The position numbers were made by a program, and so were the translations under genes. Under the pieces are notes generated by a model, which saw nothing but the letters and a program-made list of their open reading frames with translations, made no database searches and was not told where the DNA came from. 64,000 bases of DNA. It comes from Streptomyces sp. PT12 (GTDB lineage: Bacteria; Actinomycetota; Actinomycetes; Streptomycetales; Streptomycetaceae). Location of the stretch: NCBI RefSeq assembly GCF_003311645.1, contig NZ_QEST01000235.1, positions 124,001-188,000 of the forward strand. Direction: 5' to 3'. This document shows positions 54,749 to 62,970 of the stretch, in pieces (position 1 is the stretch's first letter; each line of letters begins with the position of its first letter).

Positions 54749-55522
54749 CTAGATCCGCGACTTGCGCAGCGAGTGCCATACCGCTCCGACCAGCGCCCGC
54801 GTTGACCGGGGAACCGACAGCCGTTCGTGTTCGCGGTACAGCGACCAGTTGTAGGGGACAAGCGACAACTTGTTTGACGAAAGCGATCCCGCGCGACCGG
54901 CCCTGTATACCGCCAGCGGCTCGGGAAGGCCCCGGGCGTCAATGCCGTCACGCATGATGGACAGCCACAGAGCGTAGTCCTGTCGCTTAGGCATCTCCGG
55001 CATCAACCTCGTGCCGAGGACGGTCCGGTCATACATGGCAGTGAGCGCGCCGATATGGTCCTGAACCAGCATGGCGCGATAGTCCACCTGTTCTCGCGCT
55101 CGGACCACACGCCCATTCGGCACAAAATCGGTGCTCTCGCCATCGTAGTCGGCGTCCACCTTGTAGTAGGAGGTGAACGTCAGAGGTGTATGAGCCGTCG
55201 CGGCGAATTCAATTTGCCGCTCAATCTTGTCCGGGAGCCACATGTCGTCACTGTCGAGAAAGGCGATGTAATCCCCCCGAGCCCGTGTGATAGCGAGGTT
55301 GCGTGCCCGCCCCGCACCGCCCCGTTCGGGTGCCGAGTCCGGCAGGACACGTTTGTCGTCCCGGGCGAAGTCCATGAGTAGGTCCATGGAGCCATCGGAG
55401 GACTTGTCGTCCGTGACCAGAAGCTCCAGATCGCTGTGGGTCTGTGTGAGTACCGACCGAATCGAGGTACCGAGCGTGGCCGCCGAGTTGTATACGGGCA
55501 TCACGACAGACACCAGGGGCAC
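54749..55522 (-). CDS. Family 2 glycosyltransferase
   Basis: 257 residues from GTG 55522. GT-A start PLVSVVMPVYNSAATLGTSI, LELLVTDDKSSDGS, and the nucleotide/metal site YIAFLDSDDMWLPDKIERQ. The acceptor part includes MPKRQDYALWLSIMRDG, the usual ED-like catalytic region (here QDYALW). No membrane segment. It is divergent from a nucleotide-sugar dehydrogenase with a 64-base gap, suggesting a shared polysaccharide or glycoside role. Confidence 0.92.
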   Translation of the reverse strand: MPLVSVVMPVYNSAATLGTSIRSVLTQTHSDLELLVTDDKSSDGSMDLLMDFARDDKRVLPDSAPERGGAGRARNLAITRARGDYIAFLDSDDMWLPDKIERQIEFAATAHTPLTFTSYYKVDADYDGESTDFVPNGRVVRAREQVDYRAMLVQDHIGALTAMYDRTVLGTRLMPEMPKRQDYALWLSIMRDGIDARGLPEPLAVYRAGRAGSLSSNKLSLVPYNWSLYREHERLSVPRSTRALVGAVWHSLRKSRI

Positions 55523-55586
55523 AGTGCTTCTCCTTGCTAGGCCAAAGACGACGGCCTATTCAATCACTGGAATCGTAGGAGCTGTC

Positions 55587-56843
55587 ATGCACGTTGTAGT
55601 CGCTGGGCAGGGCTACGTGGGGCTGCCGTTGGCCGTGCGCGCCGCAGAGGTGGGCCACCGCGTCGTGGCCTACGACGTGGACCCGCTTCGCGTTCAGCAG
55701 ATCGCCGCTGGCCAGTCGTATGTGGAGGATGTGGCGTCCGCGCGGCTCCGTGCAGTGCTGGACTCCGGGGCCTACTCCGTGACCGCCGACGCCACCGAGC
55801 TGGCCGGGTTCGACATGGCGATCATCACCGTACCGACGCCTCTGCTGGACGGTGTGCCCGATCTGACCTATGTCGAGTCCTGTGCCCACACCTTGGGCGC
55901 GCACCTGCGCCCCGACACGACCGTGGTGCTGGAGTCCACGACCTACCCCGGTACCACCGAGGAGCTGGTGTTACCGATCCTGGAGAAGTCGTCCGGCCTG
56001 ATCGGTGGCACGGACTTTCACGCCGGTTACAGCCCCGAGCGCATCGATCCGGGAAACAGGGCGTGGCCGTTCGACAAGACGCCCAAGGTGGTATCCGGCA
56101 TCGATGCCGCATCGCTCGACGTGGTGAAGGACTTCTACGACGGCTTGGTAGAGACCACGGTTCCGGTCTCCGGGACGAGAGTGGCCGAGCTGACGAAGCT
56201 GATCGAGAATACCTTCCGGCACGTCAACATCGCGCTGGTCAACGAGATAGCCATGCTCGCCAAGCCGCTCGGCGTGAACGTCTGGGACGCGATCGACGCA
56301 GCCGCGTCCAAGCCCTTCGGCTACATGCGGTTCACTCCCGGCCCGGGTGTCGGCGGACACTGCCTGCCCATCGACCCGTCCTTTCTGTCCTGGAAGGTCG
56401 AACGCGCGGTCGGCGTCTCGTTCCGGTTCGTGGACCTCGCCAACGACGTGAACAAGCACATGCCCGACTACGTGGTCCGGCGGCTCATGGAGGCTTTCAA
56501 CAGGCGTCGCATGGCCGTCAGCGGATCTCGTGTCCTGCTGCTCGGCCTGGCCTACAAGGCCAACACCTCCGACGCCCGCGAGTCGCCGTCGGCGCGTGTC
56601 GCTGAACTGCTGCTCGACTTCGGCGCTGAAGTGCGCGGCGCAGACCCGCATGTCGTCGATGACATCCGCATCGACCAACGCCTCATCCGAGTAGAAGCGA
56701 CTGCGGAGGAGATCGCGGCCTCCGACGCCGTTGTCCTGCTCACGGATCACGCGGAGTTCGACTACGAGACGATCCTTGAGCGCGCGCCGTATGTGCTCGA
56801 CTGCCGAAACCGGTTGTCCGGCGCGAACGTCGATGTGTTGTAG
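55587..56843 (+). CDS. UDP-sugar dehydrogenase (UDP-HexNAc type)
   Basis: 418 residues from ATG 55587 with AGGAG six bases upstream. NAD-binding VVAGQGYVGLPLAVRAAEVG, YSPERIDPGN, KLIENTFRHVNIALVNE, and the catalytic Cys259 in GPGVGGHCLPIDPSFLSW; the C-terminal UDP-binding domain has LGLAYKANTSDARESPS. These features fit the UDP-N-acetylglucosamine/mannosamine 6-dehydrogenase branch. It makes a uronic acid nucleotide for polymer or glycoside synthesis. Confidence 0.92.
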   Translation: MHVVVAGQGYVGLPLAVRAAEVGHRVVAYDVDPLRVQQIAAGQSYVEDVASARLRAVLDSGAYSVTADATELAGFDMAIITVPTPLLDGVPDLTYVESCAHTLGAHLRPDTTVVLESTTYPGTTEELVLPILEKSSGLIGGTDFHAGYSPERIDPGNRAWPFDKTPKVVSGIDAASLDVVKDFYDGLVETTVPVSGTRVAELTKLIENTFRHVNIALVNEIAMLAKPLGVNVWDAIDAAASKPFGYMRFTPGPGVGGHCLPIDPSFLSWKVERAVGVSFRFVDLANDVNKHMPDYVVRRLMEAFNRRRMAVSGSRVLLLGLAYKANTSDARESPSARVAELLLDFGAEVRGADPHVVDDIRIDQRLIRVEATAEEIAASDAVVLLTDHAEFDYETILERAPYVLDCRNRLSGANVDVL

Positions 56844-56870
56844 GCACCGGCCCTGACGTGCCGATCCTTG

Positions 56871-56910
56871 CTGGGCCCGGCTCGGCCCGGCTCGGCCCAG
56901 CTCGGTTCGG
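56871..56910. repeat. Four tandem 10-bp units
   Basis: CTGGGCCCGG, CTCGGCCCGG, CTCGGCCCAG and CTCGGTTCGG in a row (56871-56910), between the nucleotide-sugar dehydrogenase and the WD40 stub. No pairing partner; a slippage product. Confidence 0.8.
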
Positions 56911-56931
56911 TGCTCCGGGCTCAACGGGCCG

Positions 56932-57420
56932 GTGACCGCGTTGCGCCGCCCGGTGATGGTGGTGCTTCGCGGGCACGACAACTATGTTGACGACGTGGCC
57001 TGGTCACCGGACGAAGCGCGTGTCGCGACGGCCTCGGGCGACTGGACGGGCGCCGTGTGGGACGTCGCAACCGGTCGCCGCATCGACGTACTCAAGGGGC
57101 ATGAGGGACGCATCCGCGCGGTCGCCTGGTCACCGGACGGGCGATTCATCGCCACGGGATCCGATGACCGAACGGTGCGTGTCTGGGCGGCCAGTACCGG
57201 CGAAGAGGCCGCTGTCGTCGGTGTGCATCAGGACAAGGTGACCTCGGTCGCCTGGTCCCACGACGGTACTCGACTCCTCACCGCCTCCTTCGACGGCACC
57301 GCCCGGATCTGGCTCGCGGAGCCCGACTTCGAACGCCTCGAAGCTCTCGCGCGTGGGCGGGTCTCTCGCGTTCTGAGCGAAGACGAGCGGCGGCATCACA
57401 TGTTGCCGCTGGGGCCGTGA
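56932..57420 (+). pseudogene. C-terminal WD40 fragment of a larger protein
   Basis: 162 codons from GTG 56932. Three WD repeats are visible (VLRGHDNYVDDVAWSPDEAR ending TGAVWD, then LKGHEGRIRAVAWSPDGRFI ending TVRVW, then VGVHQDKVTSVAWSHDGTRL ending TARIW) and the C-tail RVLSEDERRHHMLPLGP. A stable propeller needs six or seven blades, so this is the end of a longer NTPase-WD40 or kinase-WD40 protein whose 5' part is lost. A small expressed protein cannot be excluded. Confidence 0.75.
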
Positions 57421-57720
57421 TCACATCTGCGATTCCACCGTGCGGTCGTCCGTGTGGACCAAGTACTCGTCCGGTTCGAGGTCCATGGCTTCTCGTTCGG
57501 GCGAGGCCCAGTAGAGCGCGTTGCGCTCCTCGAACGTCTCGGGGCCGTCGTAGGAGATGAGCCACACGAACTGGTTCCGCTGGCGGTCCACCCAGGCGCC
57601 GTCGATGGTGAAGCCCAACGCCAGCCGCAGCGGCACGATCTCCCCGCGCCACCGCTCCACCCACTCGTCGAGCATGCCTTCCCGAACGGTGTAGGTGCGC
57701 AGCTGTGTGGTCCTGGGCAT
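57421..57720 (-). CDS. NIPSNAP family protein
   Basis: 99 residues from ATG 57720. QLRTYTVREGMLDEWVERWR and FVWLISYDGPETFEERNALY are the NIPSNAP ferredoxin-like signature. Function unknown; often a dimeric small barrel in catabolic or biosynthetic loci. It is directly convergent with the WD40 stub. Confidence 0.9.
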   Translation of the reverse strand: MPRTTQLRTYTVREGMLDEWVERWRGEIVPLRLALGFTIDGAWVDRQRNQFVWLISYDGPETFEERNALYWASPEREAMDLEPDEYLVHTDDRTVESQM

Positions 57721-58066
57721 GCGAGTCCTTCCTGGCTCATGACTCTCGGAACGAGCCTACGCGCGGGGGTGTGGTGGCGGTAGAAGCCAAGGACGACCCC
57801 TTTTGGCCGTGCGACCTGAGGCCACGTGTCGGGCTCCGGGCCAGCGGCTCGGCCGCCCGGGCACCGTGCACGCTTCGCCCGGCGCATCGAGCACCGTGCA
57901 CGCTGCCGCGACCGCGCCGGTCGAGCAGATCAGGGCCCTGCGACTGCCCCGTGCCGCACACCGCACACCGCAACCGGCCGCCCGCCCGCCGACAGCTCCC
58001 GCGCGAGCGAGGCGGCTCGGGGCCGGTCGCGGTGTGCCGCCGTGGGGCGGCGGAGCCGGGCCGTGT
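57721..58066. other. Gap without a recognised gene, with a spaced direct repeat
   Basis: No frame here resembles a protein. GCACCGTGCACGCT occurs at 57861-57874 and again at 57891-57904 (30-bp period), each containing the GTGCAC palindrome. It separates the AT-richer accessory block from the GC-rich SDR gene, so it may mark an old insertion boundary. Confidence 0.6.
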
Positions 58067-58897
58067 TCACCAGCCGAGAGGCTTGGCGTCGTGGAAGAAG
58101 CCGCCCCGCGGGCCGTCGTCGGGCAGGGTCGCGGCCCAGACGACGCCCGGCGCGCTCTCCTCGACCGGGCGCGCGCCAAAGGCTTCGGCGCCCGGCACCG
58201 TCGCCGTCACACCGGGGCAGACCGCGTTCACGATCACGGGAGTGTCGGACAGCTCGGCCGCGAGGGCGGCGGTGAACGCGTTCAGCGCCGCCTTGCCGAT
58301 CGCGTGGCTCGCCGCCGCGCCGCCGAACACGGGAAAGCCGTACTGTTCGTCGGTGTGCGATCCCGCGCCCGAGCTGACGTTGACGATCCTGGGGTGGCTC
58401 GACCGGCGCAGCAGGGGCAGGAACGCCTGTGTCATCCGCCACGTTCCGAAGAGCGTCACACGCAGAGCGTCCGTGGCCGCCGCGAGGTCCGCCCGCGACG
58501 GCGTCTCGTCCCTGTCGGGGTGAGCGGCCGCGTTGTTGATCAGGATGTCGAGGTGTCCCCAACGGGCGGCGAACACCCGTGCCGCGGTGTCGACCGACGC
58601 CTGGTCGGCGATGTCCACTCCCACGGGCATGGCCTCGGCTCCGTCGATGCGTTCGGCCGCGGCCGCCGCGTCGGCGGGGTCTCGCGCGGTGACGACCACG
58701 CGCGTTCCGAGCCTGGCCAGCTGCCGGGCGACCTCCTCGCCGATTCCGCGTGCGGCGGCGGTGATCAGGGCGGTTGCCACGAGGGGACCGGTCGCGTCGT
58801 GGGGGCGGTCGTCCGCGGGGTTGTCCGCGGGGTTGTCCGCGGGGTTGTCCACGGGGTTGTCCACGGGGGTGTTCAAGGGGGTGGTGTCGTTCGGCAC
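58067..58897 (-). CDS. SDR-family protein with repeat N-terminus and altered active site
   Basis: 276 residues from GTG 58897, with AGAGGA eight bases upstream. An N-terminal tail of about 35 residues is built of DNPA/DNPV repeats. The cofactor motif is TAAARGIG instead of TGxxxGIG, and NNAAAHPD replaces NNAG. The YxxxK catalytic pair is HAIGK, with His in place of Tyr. The fold is otherwise a classical SDR (IVNVSSGAGSHTDEQYGFP, KAALNAFTAALAAEL). It may be non-catalytic or use another chemistry. It is co-oriented with the hydrolase upstream. Confidence 0.82.
   Translation of the reverse strand: MPNDTTPLNTPVDNPVDNPADNPADNPADDRPHDATGPLVATALITAAARGIGEEVARQLARLGTRVVVTARDPADAAAAAERIDGAEAMPVGVDIADQASVDTAARVFAARWGHLDILINNAAAHPDRDETPSRADLAAATDALRVTLFGTWRMTQAFLPLLRRSSHPRIVNVSSGAGSHTDEQYGFPVFGGAAASHAIGKAALNAFTAALAAELSDTPVIVNAVCPGVTATVPGAEAFGARPVEESAPGVVWAATLPDDGPRGGFFHDAKPLGW
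58811..58870. repeat. Five tandem 12-bp units coding DNP repeats
   Basis: GTCCGCGGGGTT three times (58811-58846), then GTCCACGGGGTT and GTCCACGGGGGT. In the minus-strand SDR gene each unit encodes four residues of an unstructured N-terminal tail. Confidence 0.92.
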
Positions 58898-58935
58898 TGC
58901 GTTGTTCCTCTCGTCCCGCGGGCGCGTCGTGCCGC

Positions 58936-59904
58936 TCACCTGGTCTCGACGCGCCCGAGCGGGGTGGGTGCGGACGTGAGGGCCTTGCTCGCGAAGTCCC
59001 AGGCGTGCTCGTCCAGGCCCAGCTCCGTGCGCAGGAACGCCCATGTGAGCCATAGGGCGGCGTCGGCCAACTCGGGGTTCTCGTCCGTCGCTTCGGCGGC
59101 GTCGTAGCCGGACACGCCTCCGAGGGCGTGGCCCGCGCCGAAGAGCTGAAGCAGCGCCTTGCGGCCGGGTGAGAGCGCGTAGGGGTCCGTGTACCACTCG
59201 GGCCCGCGAACGTTCAGGTGGCGCGAGACGTCTTCGGCGCCCGCGATGACGAGCGTGGGCGTCCTCATGAGCGAGAAGTCGGTGTCCAGGAAGACCGGAT
59301 AGTGCTCCTTGGCGTACTCGCTCAGTGAGTCGCCACCACGCCCGGGCGCGGACATCAGGACGCCCGCCGTGACGCGTGGCTCGGTGAGGTCGAGCGGCGA
59401 TCCGTCCGTCGGGTCGACGCCGCGGGTGCCGAGCAGCAGGCTCGCCGTGTATCCGCCCATCGAGTGCCCGACGACCGCGATCCTGGTCCGGTCGACGCGT
59501 CCTCGCAGCGAGGGCAGCGCCTCCTCGACATCGTCGAGGTGGTCGAGGACGAACGACATGTCCGTGGCGCGCGAGCGCCAGTACAGCGGCGCCTCGGGAT
59601 CGTCGGCTTCGCGCAGGCCGAGCGCTGCCGAGTCCAGGTGCGTGGGCTGGAGCACCACGAAGCCACGCGCGGCAAGGAAGTCCCTCAGCGGCCCGTAGCC
59701 GTGCAGCGAGGACAGGAAGTTCGACGGTCCGTGCCCGTGCGACAGCAGGACGATGGGGAGGTCCCCGCCGGACATCGGGGCCGAGACCCGGAGCTGAAGA
59801 TCGACGGCGCGGCCCGGGGTCGGCAGCGTCACCGGCGCGAGGGAGAGCACCGGTGACGCGGGGACGGGGGCGCTGGTGTAGCTGGTGTAGCCGGTGTGGG
59901 GCAT
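58936..59904 (-). CDS. Alpha/beta hydrolase (PAF-acetylhydrolase/chlorophyllase-like)
   Basis: 322 residues from ATG 59904. Oxyanion-hole region IVLLSHGHGPSNF, nucleophile elbow GHSMGG with Ser148, an Asp in LVIAGAEDVSRH, and a His in GAGHALGGVSG. No signal peptide, so probably intracellular esterase or hydrolase. It precedes the SDR gene by 38 bases on the same strand and is divergent from a TetR gene. Confidence 0.88.
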   Translation of the reverse strand: MPHTGYTSYTSAPVPASPVLSLAPVTLPTPGRAVDLQLRVSAPMSGGDLPIVLLSHGHGPSNFLSSLHGYGPLRDFLAARGFVVLQPTHLDSAALGLREADDPEAPLYWRSRATDMSFVLDHLDDVEEALPSLRGRVDRTRIAVVGHSMGGYTASLLLGTRGVDPTDGSPLDLTEPRVTAGVLMSAPGRGGDSLSEYAKEHYPVFLDTDFSLMRTPTLVIAGAEDVSRHLNVRGPEWYTDPYALSPGRKALLQLFGAGHALGGVSGYDAAEATDENPELADAALWLTWAFLRTELGLDEHAWDFASKALTSAPTPLGRVETR

Positions 59905-60005
59905 GACGGTGCTCCCTCTCGTGAACGGATTCGGTCGACGCCGTCGGCACAGCGAGGCCGACGCACGGCCCCGCTTAGCGGATCAACGTTCCATCTAAGA
60001 CGATA

Positions 60006-60020
60006 CGGAACCGTGTTCCG
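60006..60020. promoter_or_regulatory. CGGAAC-CGT-GTTCCG operator candidate
   Basis: Perfect 6+6 inverted repeat at 60006-60020, centred between the hydrolase (59904) and tetR (60125) starts. It is flanked by the overlapping palindrome TTCCGGAA (60016-60023). Placement and symmetry fit a TetR dimer site controlling both directions. Confidence 0.6.
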
Positions 60021-60124
60021 GAATGTCAACGACCCTGGGTGCGGCCCTAAGCGGCGGTGACCTGGGCGTTCCGGCCGACTACACTCGTACCGGATCGGTG
60101 CTCCGCCTCTCAGGGACTATCCGG

Positions 60125-60712
60125 ATGACAGAACAGGACCCGGCGACGCCCCCGCGTCGCGCTCGGCGCGTCGACGCCCGACGGAACGAGCGAAGGCTCC
60201 TCGACGCGGCGGCCACCGTCTTCGCGACGTCGGGCGTCGACGCGCCGATCCGCGCGATCGCGGCGGAGGCGGGCGTCGGGCTGGGGACCATCTACCGGCA
60301 CTTCCCGACGCGCACCGATCTGGTCGTCGCGGTGTACGGGCACCAGGTGGAGACGTGTGTGGACGCCGGTCAGCGGCTGCTCGCCGAGACGGCTTCGCCC
60401 TTTGACGCGCTCCTCGAGTGGGTGGACCGGTTCGTCGACTTCGTCATCACCAAGCACGGCCTCGCCGACGCGCTGGGCTCGGACGACGCCGGATTCCAGC
60501 GCCTGCACGCCTACTTCCTCGACAGGCTCGTCCCCGTGTGCGCGGACCTGCTGGCCGCCGCGGAGCGCTCCGGCCAGATCACGCCCGGGGTGGACGCCTA
60601 CGAGCTGATGCGCGGCATCGGGAATCTCTGCGTCGGGCACGAGGCGGACGCCCGGTACAACCCCCGCCACATGATCGGGCTTCTCGTTCGTGGTCTGCGC
60701 GTATCGGGGTGA
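60125..60712 (+). CDS. TetR-family regulator
   Basis: 195 residues from ATG 60125. HTH: RRNERRLLDAAATVFATSGV, then IRAIAAEAGVGLGTIYRHFP. The C-terminal domain (MRGIGNLCVGHEADARYNPR) is the TetR_C_33 type common in Streptomyces. It is divergent from the hydrolase-SDR pair and is its likely repressor. Confidence 0.92.
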   Translation: MTEQDPATPPRRARRVDARRNERRLLDAAATVFATSGVDAPIRAIAAEAGVGLGTIYRHFPTRTDLVVAVYGHQVETCVDAGQRLLAETASPFDALLEWVDRFVDFVITKHGLADALGSDDAGFQRLHAYFLDRLVPVCADLLAAAERSGQITPGVDAYELMRGIGNLCVGHEADARYNPRHMIGLLVRGLRVSG

Positions 60713-60902
60713 CGGGCTCCCCGGCTCCCACGTCCGCCAACCCGTGAACGCCCCGCCCCAGGCCGGTCCACAGCCGCCGCCGAGCAGCCCGAGCGCCGCG
60801 AGTACGAAGAGGGTCAGGCCCACCCGCCCGTACGGGGCGTCCCACAGGAGCAGCGGGGAGACGGACAGCCATCACCCGAGGGTGGAGAGCACACCCCGGA
60901 CG

Positions 60903-62213
60903 TTAGCCCCCCGCCCCCGGGAGGGCTCCCGAGGCCAGCGCGGCGACCTCCTCGCGGACCGCCTCGGCCAGCGGCGCCGCACGCTCGCGGTGCGCCCCGT
61001 CGCTCGTGAACGCCACGGTGCAGGCGTCGGCGTAGCGCGTCAGCACCGCGACAAAGCCCATCCGGGGCGGCAGGCACGTCGCGACGAACGCCTCGCGCAG
61101 CCGCCGCCCCGCCACCGCCAACGGGGCGTCGTTGAGGCGGATGTTGGAGCACAGCACGTTCCACAGGGCGGGCGAGCCCAGCAGACGACCGGTCAGCGCC
61201 CCCGCCGCGCCGGGCGCCGGAACGGCAAGCACGTCGATCAGCCGCGTCAACCCCCCTGGCCCGTAACGGCGTTTGGCGCGCGCCATCGCGCCGTGCACCG
61301 CCCGCAGGCGGGCCACCGGATCGGCCGACGCCACCGGCAGGGCGAGCCGCGCGCCGCCGATCACCGTGCCGATCTCGTCGTGGCGCTCGGGCCCGCGCAG
61401 GTTCACGGGGACCATCGCCCGCACCCCCGCTCCCGTCCCCTCGGTCACCACCCGGCGCACGGCGCCAGCGACGGCCGCGAGGAACACGTCGTTGACCGTG
61501 GCCCTCGCCCCCGGCAGCGCCGCGCGCGCCGCCTCGAACTCCGCCATGGGCACCCCCGCCCACGCCACCGAACGGGCCTGGTCCACACGGCCGTTGAAAC
61601 CCAGCGCCCGCCCCGGTGGGAACGCCGCACCCACCGAGCCGAGCGCCGCCCGCGCCCGCGCCCACCGCCCCGGTGGCAGCGGCGGAGCGCCGGGCGGGGG
61701 AGCGGGCGCCTCGGGGGTGTCGCTCAGCGCGCGCAGCAGCGTGCCGACCGACGCCCCGTCGAGCAGGGCGTGATGGGCGCGCAACACCAGTGTGAACCCG
61801 CTGTCACCCGGGAGCAGATCGAGCCCCCACAGCGGCCCGCCAGGCGGCAGCGGCTCTTCGAGCAGCGCGCCCACATGCGCGGCAAGACCCCCGGGCGCCG
61901 CCGCCACGACGCGCGGGCGCGCGGCAGCGGCGGCGGGGGCGGGCGCGGGGGCGGGCGCGTTCCACGCATAGGGGCGCCGGGGGCGGCCATCGGCGCGCGG
62001 CGCGATCACGCGGTGCAGCGCGGCCAGCGGCGACCAACGCTCGTCCACCCGCGCGCCCAACTCGGCGACATCGGGGCACGGCCCGTCGAAGGACAGCGCG
62101 GCGGCGATCGTCGCGGGCACCCCCGCCCGGTCCTCGAAGGCGACCATCGACCCCTCGGCTGGCGTCATCACGGCGCGCGGGGCGCGCCGGGCGCGCGCAG
62201 CGGGGGCGTTCAC
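60903..62213 (-). CDS. WS/DGAT-type acyltransferase
   Basis: 436 residues from GTG 62213 (GGGAAGAG upstream; GTG 62231 is an alternative). The catalytic HHALLDG motif lies at residues 147-153 (His147, His148, Asp152). The C-terminal half has ATVNDVFLAAVAGAVRRVV, MVPVNLRGPERHDEIGTVIG and NIRLNDAPLAVAG, conserved in wax ester synthase/diacylglycerol acyltransferases. An Ala/Pro-rich insert (APAPAPAPAAAAARP) precedes the catalytic motif. Makes storage lipid or another ester from acyl-CoA at the membrane. Confidence 0.88.
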   Translation of the reverse strand: MNAPAARARRAPRAVMTPAEGSMVAFEDRAGVPATIAAALSFDGPCPDVAELGARVDERWSPLAALHRVIAPRADGRPRRPYAWNAPAPAPAPAAAAARPRVVAAAPGGLAAHVGALLEEPLPPGGPLWGLDLLPGDSGFTLVLRAHHALLDGASVGTLLRALSDTPEAPAPPPGAPPLPPGRWARARAALGSVGAAFPPGRALGFNGRVDQARSVAWAGVPMAEFEAARAALPGARATVNDVFLAAVAGAVRRVVTEGTGAGVRAMVPVNLRGPERHDEIGTVIGGARLALPVASADPVARLRAVHGAMARAKRRYGPGGLTRLIDVLAVPAPGAAGALTGRLLGSPALWNVLCSNIRLNDAPLAVAGRRLREAFVATCLPPRMGFVAVLTRYADACTVAFTSDGAHRERAAPLAEAVREEVAALASGALPGAGG

Positions 62214-62416
62214 CAGGCTCTTCCCTACCACCCCGGGTCCCTACCACCCACGGGACGCCGCCATGCCCCGCACATGCCCTGGCGCCCACGGTGGGGAGCC
62301 GGTAGCGTCCCGCACGCCGCCCGCTACTCAACTCCACCCTCGGCCACGCCGGTTGACAGATGGCATCGCCTTCACCGCGCCGCGGGCCGAGGACCCCCAC
62401 ATCTTCTGGAGCTGAC

Positions 62417-62745
62417 ATGCAACGACGCCCATGGACCGGCCGCCTCCTGCTGGCCGTCTCGCTCACCGCGATCGCCCCGCTGGCCGCGCCCGCCCTGACC
62501 GCGGGCGCCGCGTCCGCCCCCGAGGCGGCCAACTCGCCTTCGGCTCCGACGGCTTCCTCTACTGGAGCATCGGCGACGGCAACGGCGACCCCGAGGCCGA
62601 CGGCAGCTACAGCGACGCGGTCATCGGCGAGATGCCCACCCAGGTCACGGCGTTCGGCGCCGCGGCCGACGGCGAGTCGTATGTCGTCAACGACCTGCCG
62701 GGCCAGCTGTTCCGGGTCGGTTTCGGACAGGCCGCCACCGAGTGA
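62417..62745 (+). pseudogene. Internally deleted PQQ-dependent sugar dehydrogenase
   Basis: ATG 62417 with GGAG upstream starts a normal Sec signal peptide (RRPWTGRLLLAVSLTAIAPL, then AGAASAPEA). The text then jumps to the middle of a soluble PQQ glucose/sorbosone dehydrogenase in another frame (LAFGSDGFLYWSIGDGNGDP). It jumps again to the C-terminus (VTAFGAAADGESYVVNDLPG, LFRVGFGQ), ending at 62745. Only about 110 of the usual several hundred residues remain. The parts are in order, so deletions rather than shuffling explain it. Confidence 0.75.
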
Positions 62746-62970
62746 CCCACCCGTTCACCGTCGCGCCGGGCCCCGTGCCCGGCGCGACGCCTGTTTCCGC
62801 GCCTGCCCCACAGCCGCCCAACAGCGCCCGAAACAGGGCCGCCTGCCCGCCGGAAAACCGACCCACGCGCGACGCGGGCGACAGTTCATCGGCTATACAT
62901 CTCGTGGTTGCATACGGCCGGTGGCCGTGGGGCACAGTCGGCCCTTTCCAGGGAAGGTGGAGCACCGAGG

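Noticed and set aside
55287-55586. N-terminal extension of the nucleotide-sugar dehydrogenase
   Set aside because: It overlaps the GT2 gene on the other strand; the ATG at 55587 has a good ribosome site and directly precedes the Rossmann motif.
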